In this document: one piece after another, positions 24,321 to 28,208 of the stretch
Layout: every line of letters begins with the position of its first letter
Numbering within the stretch: position 1 is the stretch's first letter
Assembly: GCA_002402465.1 (NCBI GenBank)
Contig: DHFW01000022.1
Span: forward strand, 1-28,208
Reading direction: 5' to 3'
Source: Bacteroidales bacterium UBA4814
GTDB taxonomy: Bacteria; Bacteroidota; Bacteroidia; Bacteroidales; UBA7960
Length of the DNA: 28,208 bases
Made by a program: the position numbers and the translations under genes
The notes under the pieces: generated by a model
The model's database searches: none
The model's input: the letters and a program-made list of their open reading frames with translations, nothing else
What the model was told of the DNA's origin: nothing

Positions 24321-25244
24321 ATGCGCAGAAAATTCCAGGTACATATATTGGGCTCTTCGGCTGCCACGCCCACTTCACTGCGGCACACCACTGCGCAGAT
24401 ACTGGCCTACAACAACAAATACTTTTTGCTCGATTGCGGCGAGGGCACCCAGATGCAAATGCGGCGTCTGAAGCTTCCCATGATGAAGATCGACCACATT
24501 TTCATCAGTCACCTGCATGGCGACCACTACCTAGGCCTGCCCGGACTGCTGTTTTCGCTTCACCTGCTGGGCCGCAAAAAAGACCTTCACGTGTATGCTC
24601 CGTCCGGCATGCAGCAAATTATCGAAGTGCAGTTTACCCTCTCGCAGCTGGTTCCAGTGTACAAAGTGATATTTCACGAACTTTCAGCCGGCGGGCAACA
24701 AATTTACGAAGATCGCTACCTGACGGTTGAGACACTGGAGATGGAACACCGCATTCAGGCTTTCGGTTTCTTGATCAAGGAAAAGGAAATGAACCGCAAT
24801 TTGCGAAAGGAAAGCATCCTGAAGTATAAGATCCCGCGCGAGCAAATGGCTGCCATAAAAGACGGAGCCGACCTGGTGAGGTCAGGCGGAAAAACTATTC
24901 CGAACCACGAAATTACAGAGGCTCCGCCCCCGCCCCGAAGCTATGCCTTTTGCAGCGACACGGCCTATACCGAAAAGTTTCTGCACCAAATCATACGGGT
25001 TGATCTGCTCTATCACGAGGCAACCTTTTTGCACGACAAGGCCGCCATCGCCGCCGAAAAAACCCACTCCACAACCATAGAAGCTGCCACTCTGGCTCAA
25101 AAAGCCGGGGTAAAGCAACTGCTGCTGGGGCACTACTCTGCCCGCTACAACGACCTGGAGCGGTTTGCTGAGGAAGCAAGACAAGTCTTTCCAAACACTT
25201 TGCTCGCCGAAGAAGGAAAAGTGTTTCAGGTGGGCGAAAAATAA
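24321..25244 (+). CDS. rnz: Ribonuclease Z
   Basis: 307 aa, the short bacterial ElaC/RNase Z form. The metallo-beta-lactamase motif SHLHGDH covers residues 63-69. FCSDTAYT and LLLGHYSARYND carry the further metal ligands, and the insertion region around 150-200 fits the exosite arm. It processes tRNA 3' ends lacking CCA. It is the last gene of the five-gene plus-strand run and ends one base from the stop of the convergent repeat protein, with no terminator visible between them. Confidence 0.95.
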   Translation: MRRKFQVHILGSSAATPTSLRHTTAQILAYNNKYFLLDCGEGTQMQMRRLKLPMMKIDHIFISHLHGDHYLGLPGLLFSLHLLGRKKDLHVYAPSGMQQIIEVQFTLSQLVPVYKVIFHELSAGGQQIYEDRYLTVETLEMEHRIQAFGFLIKEKEMNRNLRKESILKYKIPREQMAAIKDGADLVRSGGKTIPNHEITEAPPPPRSYAFCSDTAYTEKFLHQIIRVDLLYHEATFLHDKAAIAAEKTHSTTIEAATLAQKAGVKQLLLGHYSARYNDLERFAEEARQVFPNTLLAEEGKVFQVGEK

Positions 25245-25245
25245 A

Positions 25246-26091
25246 CTAAAGCGGTATCCCTAACTCAGCCAGTCGCGATTTTATTTTACACTGCATCCAT
25301 GAATCGCTTATGTGACTTAAAAGCTGCTTAAGCACCTCTGCATCGTCAATATTATCCAAAGCTTTTTGCCGCACTTCGAAATCAGTATCTTCAAGCAAGA
25401 CCTGTTGCAACACCTTGACATCAGAAATCCGGGTCACTGCTTGTCCGCGCACGAAATAATCAGGATCTTCAAAGGCAATGGCACGGATCACCTCTGGGTC
25501 GTCGATTTGCTGAACGGCCAGTGCCCTCACATAATAGTCGCTGTCGTGGCGGGCAATCTGAATAAGCACCTCCTGATCGTTGATTTTTTTTAATGCATCA
25601 GAACGCACGTAGAAGTCGCTGTTGTTACGCGCAATATGGGCCAGCAAACCCGTATCGGTTATGGCTTGCACGGCGGCCGATTTTATGTCGCGGTCGGTGA
25701 GTGCTTCAACCAGGGCCGCAAGCACGTCATTGTCGGTAATCTTGTGCAAGGCATCCTTGCAGATGTAATAATCGTCCTGGCTTTTCATGATGATCCCCGA
25801 AAGGGTTTTGCCATCAGTAATGCCCTTTACGGCAGCCAAACGAACATAATAGTCCTTGTCCTGACAAGCGATCTTTACCAGCACCTCCTGATTAGTAATC
25901 CGCTCCACGGCGGTTTGCCGCACGTAATAATCCGGATCGTTTTGCGCCACGCGTATCAGCACCTCCTGATCGTCGATCAACTTAACAGCCTCTACCCTTT
26001 GGCCATAATCAGCAGCACGCAAGGCTTGTTCAACCAGTTGCGCCTGCGACAGGGCTTTAACATTTTCGTGGTTTTGATCAGCTTTTTCCAT
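25246..26091 (-). CDS. HEAT/LRV-like protein made of nine 26-residue repeats
   Basis: 281 aa. After about 25 residues, almost the whole protein is a repeat of the form D-x-D-Y-Y-V-R-x-x-A-V-x-x-I-x-D-x-E-V-L-x-x-I-A. The key arginine (or its position) falls at residues 32, 58, 84, 111, 137, 163, 189, 215 and 241, so the period is 26 with one 27. Units 4 and 5 (near 111 and 137) are degenerate. It resembles leucine-rich variant (LRV) and short HEAT-type helical repeats that form a solenoid for protein binding. No N-terminal cysteine cluster of LRV iron-sulfur proteins is present. No signal peptide, so cytoplasmic. Partner unknown. It is divergent from the DUF2461 gene. Confidence 0.85.
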   Translation of the reverse strand: MEKADQNHENVKALSQAQLVEQALRAADYGQRVEAVKLIDDQEVLIRVAQNDPDYYVRQTAVERITNQEVLVKIACQDKDYYVRLAAVKGITDGKTLSGIIMKSQDDYYICKDALHKITDNDVLAALVEALTDRDIKSAAVQAITDTGLLAHIARNNSDFYVRSDALKKINDQEVLIQIARHDSDYYVRALAVQQIDDPEVIRAIAFEDPDYFVRGQAVTRISDVKVLQQVLLEDTDFEVRQKALDNIDDAEVLKQLLSHISDSWMQCKIKSRLAELGIPL

Positions 26092-26176
26092 GGCGTGACA
26101 ATGGATTGAAACAAATGACCGCTCTGGATGCTAATTTAAGAAATTTTACTGAAATTTTTAATTTACCAAATCTTAC

Positions 26177-26184
26177 TACATTTG
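26177..26184 (+). promoter_or_regulatory. Candidate -7 box for the DUF2461 gene
   Basis: TACATTTG fits TAnnTTTG and lies 32 bases before the ATG at 26217. A TTTT near 26155 could serve as a weak -33. Confidence 0.5.
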
Positions 26185-26216
26185 AAAATTTTTCAAGGTA
26201 ATAAAAAACATTCTCC

Positions 26217-26894
26217 ATGCTAAACCAGGACACCCTCGATTTTTACAGGGTATTAAGAAAGAACAACCACAAAGAATGGTTCGACCGCAACCGCAAATGG
26301 TACGAAATGGTTAAAAAAGATACCCTGCGCTTTACTGGCGAGCTGCTGACAAGGATTCAGGCCTTCGACTCCAGCCTGGGCCACCTGCAGCCAAAAGATT
26401 GCATCTTCCGCATAAACCGCGACATACGCTTCTCGGCCGACAAAACGCCTTACAAGACCCACTTGGGCATTTTCATGACCCCCGGCGGCCGCAAACTCGA
26501 TTTTGCCGGCTATTATGTGCATATCGACGAAGAGGGCGGCTCCTTTGCCGGAGGTGGCTGCTATATGCCGCAAGCTGTTGGGTTGAAAAAGATCAGGCGC
26601 GAAATAGCAGGCTTTTACGAAGACCTGGAAGAGATTTTGAAAAACAAAGCTTTCAAGGCCACTTTTGGTGAACTTGATCAGGAAGAAGGCGTGGTGTTAA
26701 AGCGACCGCCAAAGGGCTTCGATGCCGATCACCCGGCCATAAACTTTCTGAAATTCAAAAGCTTTACCGCCACCCGCGCGCTTGAACCCAAATTACTTAC
26801 CGACCCCAAAGGTTTGGAAGTGGTGGTGAAAATCATGAAAGACCTGAAACCGCTGAATGATTTCCTGAACCGGGCGCTGAGAACTGAAGGGTGA
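26217..26894 (+). CDS. DUF2461 family protein
   Basis: 225 aa, typical of the family (TIGR02453-type). Recognisable parts are DFYRVLRKNNHKEWFDRNR at the N-terminus, then CIFRINRDIRFSADKTPYK, FAGYYVHIDE and GGGCYMP, all conserved in this family, and KGFDADHPAINFLKFKSF near the C-terminus. The biochemical function is not known. No membrane segment or signal peptide. It converges with the rhodanese gene, with 8 bases between stop codons and no terminator seen. Confidence 0.9.
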   Translation: MLNQDTLDFYRVLRKNNHKEWFDRNRKWYEMVKKDTLRFTGELLTRIQAFDSSLGHLQPKDCIFRINRDIRFSADKTPYKTHLGIFMTPGGRKLDFAGYYVHIDEEGGSFAGGGCYMPQAVGLKKIRREIAGFYEDLEEILKNKAFKATFGELDQEEGVVLKRPPKGFDADHPAINFLKFKSFTATRALEPKLLTDPKGLEVVVKIMKDLKPLNDFLNRALRTEG

Positions 26895-26902
26895 ACAAAA
26901 CC

Positions 26903-27229
26903 CTAATTCTGAGTTTCAATAAATTTGCGGGCATTGTCGCCGCGAAGCACCCCGGCCAGGCCAATCAGGCCATCAGTCAAATATTTTACGGTGTAACCCT
27001 GTGTCTTCAGGTAGGTCATGGCAATAATGGCGCGGTTGCGAGCCGGGCAGGCTGTTACAATGATTTTGTCCCGGTCGAGTTTATGCAGGTTACTGGGAAA
27101 GTCAGGCAAAGGAATGCTAATGGCAAAAGGCATGTTCCACGCTCTGAACTCTTTTTCAAAGCGAATGTCAATCAACTGTGCCTTATTTTCCTTAAGAAGC
27201 GTCACAAGTTCATTGCTGTTGATTTTCAT
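26903..27229 (-). CDS. Single-domain rhodanese-like protein
   Basis: 108 aa from the ATG at 27229 (MKINSNELVTLL). LIDIRFEKEFRAWNMPFAISIPL is the rhodanese pattern (split here as LIDIRFEKEFRAWNMP and AISIPL). The active-site loop is C-P-A-R-N-R, with the cysteine at residue 61, then IAMTYLKTQGY. It probably carries persulfide sulfur. A longer form from a TTG at 27313 adds 28 residues. TAnnTTTG boxes exist for both (27257..27250 for the short form, 27354..27347 for the long one), so the start is undecided. Confidence 0.8.
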   Translation of the reverse strand: MKINSNELVTLLKENKAQLIDIRFEKEFRAWNMPFAISIPLPDFPSNLHKLDRDKIIVTACPARNRAIIAMTYLKTQGYTVKYLTDGLIGLAGVLRGDNARKFIETQN

Positions 27230-27384
27230 GTCCTTTCGGGCTTCGTAATCAAAGGTAAGCAGGTAGTTTTCAAGGGTGATTTTGAAGAGCCAGCGCTTGA
27301 ACAAGCTTTTCAAGAAAGATAATAACTTTTAGTTAACATATTCACCCAAAGATATGTTTTTCCGTGAACATGTGCTTTATGCTT

Positions 27385-27520
27385 GCGCCTAATGCGGCAG
27401 TAACCGTAGTTGCCGGCATTTGAAGACGAAAACTATCAACCGAAAATACAGCTGATAAAATGCCCCAAACGTCAAAACTACACATAACCAGGCAATTACG
27501 GTTACCGCATGTTGTGGCGC
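27385..27520. repeat. Long imperfect inverted repeat (attC-like or MITE-like)
   Basis: Arms 27385-27416 and 27488-27520 are inverted copies. They share GCGCC, ATGCGG and TAACCGTA(G/A)TTGCC, and differ by small insertions. The left arm also folds on itself (27391-27399 with 27411-27420, one bulge). About 70 bases lie between the arms. No coding frame fits the gap 27230-27528. Such structures beside a toxin-antitoxin pair recall cassette recombination sites, but the canonical attC core is not evident. Confidence 0.55.
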
Positions 27521-27528
27521 GTTTTTCT

Positions 27529-27813
27529 TTATGCTGTCATAGGGTTGATTTGTATTTTTCCGCCAATTGCTCTTAATACTTTCATGATAGTCTCAAACTG
27601 AGGTTTAGATCCATCCGATAAAGCTTTGTATAAACTAGGTCTGCTTAATCCAGTTTCTTGAGCAATTTTTGTCATGCCGATTGATTTTGCAATATGGCCG
27701 ATTGCTGTAATTACGTCGGAGTCATTTCCTTCTGCCAAAACAGCATTAAGATATTCTGCAATCATTTCGTTACTATCTAAATAGTCTGCTATATCAAATT
27801 TTGAAGTTTCCAT
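27529..27813 (-). CDS. HTH antitoxin of an addiction module
   Basis: 94 aa. The helix-turn-helix MTKIAQETGLSRPSLYKALS (residues about 49-68), preceded by IGHIAKSIG and followed by KPQFETIMKVLRAIGGKI, is the pattern of the putative addiction-module antidote family (TIGR02684-like, often paired with Gp49/HigB-type toxins). It is 4 bases downstream of the toxin gene, the toxin-first order of HigBA-type modules. It is expected to neutralise the toxin and repress the shared promoter. Base composition is more AT-rich than the core genes, suggesting acquisition. Confidence 0.88.
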   Translation of the reverse strand: METSKFDIADYLDSNEMIAEYLNAVLAEGNDSDVITAIGHIAKSIGMTKIAQETGLSRPSLYKALSDGSKPQFETIMKVLRAIGGKIQINPMTA

Positions 27814-27817
27814 TTCT

Positions 27818-28117
27818 CTACTTTTTAATTCGTTTTAAAATCTCTTTTGCCTTTTCAATGTCTCTCTGCTGTGTTGATTTATCGCCACCAATAAGCAGGA
27901 TAATGATTTTTCCGTCTGATTCTTTAAAATATATCCTGTATCCTTTAGCGTAATCAATTTTTAATTCCCGAATTCCATTGCCAACAGGTTCGCAGTCTCC
28001 AAAGTGTTCATCATTCTCAATCTTTTGAATGCGAAACAATATTTTGGCTTTAGCTCTGAAATCCTTAAGTTTTCTCAGCCATTTGTCAAATTGGTCAGTT
28101 TTCTCAATTTGATACAT
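27818..28117 (-). CDS. RelE/HigB-like toxin of an addiction module
   Basis: 99 aa. The pattern F-D-K-W-L-R-K-L-K-D, then GNGIRELKIDYAKGYRIYF, IILLIGGDKSTQQRDIEKA and a basic end is that of the phage-derived Gp49-like / addiction-module killer family (TIGR02683-like), within the RelE superfamily. Such toxins usually cleave mRNA at the ribosome. It is the first gene of the pair, preceded by a promoter with an overlapping inverted repeat. It is intact and in frame with no sign of decay. Confidence 0.88.
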   Translation of the reverse strand: MYQIEKTDQFDKWLRKLKDFRAKAKILFRIQKIENDEHFGDCEPVGNGIRELKIDYAKGYRIYFKESDGKIIILLIGGDKSTQQRDIEKAKEILKRIKK

Positions 28118-28124
28118 TCACAAT

Positions 28125-28173
28125 TTTGTATTCATTTGGATACAAATTTATACAATCTTTTCTATACAAGAAA
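28125..28173 (-). promoter_or_regulatory. Promoter and operator of the toxin-antitoxin pair
   Basis: On the minus strand a -7 box TAAATTTG (28150..28143) has TTTC (28173..28170) 19 bases upstream, close to the TTTG -33 box. A 7-bp inverted repeat (TTTGTAT at 28125-28131, ATACAAA at 28140-28146) overlaps the -7 box, and further TTGTATA copies lie upstream. This suits autorepression by the antitoxin. Confidence 0.6.
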
Positions 28174-28191
28174 GGTTTAATTCAAAATTAT

Positions 28192-28208
28192 TCAGTAGTG
28201 TCCGACTA
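28192..28208 (+). mobile_element. End of an insertion sequence (cut by window edge)
   Basis: The last 17 bases (TCAGTAGTGTCCGACTA) are the exact reverse complement of 131-147. In both places the IS interior lies toward the window edge, so this is the terminal repeat of a second copy, or of the other end of the same IS type. Nothing further of the element is visible here. Confidence 0.6.

Noticed and set aside
25246..26091. DNA-level tandem repeat or CRISPR array in the repeat gene
   Set aside because: Repetition is at protein level with a 78-base period and diverged DNA; there are no identical direct repeats with unique spacers.

Overview
The window looks like a chromosomal stretch from a member of the Bacteroidota, probably outside the Bacteroidaceae. 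The sequence evidence is: recurrent TAnnTTTG promoter boxes just upstream of genes, no clear Shine-Dalgarno sequences, a SprE/PorW-type TPR lipoprotein of the type IX secretion/gliding machinery, a long N-terminal periplasmic part on ATP synthase subunit a, and an ATP synthase operon without the beta and epsilon genes. Gene order is compact and mostly housekeeping. I see no rRNA, tRNA or CRISPR array.

Layout. (1) 1-147 is the end of an insertion sequence, with the first codons of a transposase on the minus strand. The last 17 bases of the window are the same IS end in inverted orientation, so both window edges lie at copies of one IS. (2) 265-5007 is amino-acid metabolism: a long KamA-family radical SAM/PLP aminomutase whose substrate-pocket residues look like glutamate rather than lysine 2,3-aminomutase, then a two-gene saccharopine unit (lysine-ketoglutarate reductase and saccharopine dehydrogenase). 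(3) 5133-9617 holds a ROK-family protein without the usual zinc motif, an MscS channel, and convergently a NagB-like/PIG-L-like fusion protein. (4) 9890-10612 is a TerB-DnaJ (DjlA-like) co-chaperone. (5) 10669-19454 (minus strand) reads, in transcription order: sprE-like, bactofilin, small membrane protein, atpB, atpE, atpF, atpH, atpA, atpG. A textbook Bacteroidota promoter lies in front of the bactofilin gene and probably drives bactofilin plus the ATP synthase genes. (6) 19691-25244 (plus strand) is a tight five-gene run: M23 peptidase, dxr, rseP, iadA, rnz. (7) 25246-27313 has a 26-residue-repeat HEAT/LRV-like protein, a DUF2461 protein and a rhodanese. (8) 27385-28208 is accessory DNA: a long imperfect inverted repeat, an AT-rich toxin-antitoxin pair with a palindromic operator, and the IS end.

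How the genes fit together: lysine would be taken by the saccharopine pair to aminoadipate semialdehyde and glutamate; glutamate may be the substrate of the neighbouring aminomutase (inference). The sprE-bactofilin-atp block and the M23-dxr-rseP block are envelope, energy and isoprenoid functions. I found no clearly new multi-gene system. The best leads are the aminomutase pocket change, the NagB/PIG-L fusion with an altered active site, the uniform 26-residue repeat protein, the Lys-to-Glu metal-bridge change in IadA, the hairpin between atpE and atpF, and the inverted repeat beside the toxin-antitoxin genes.
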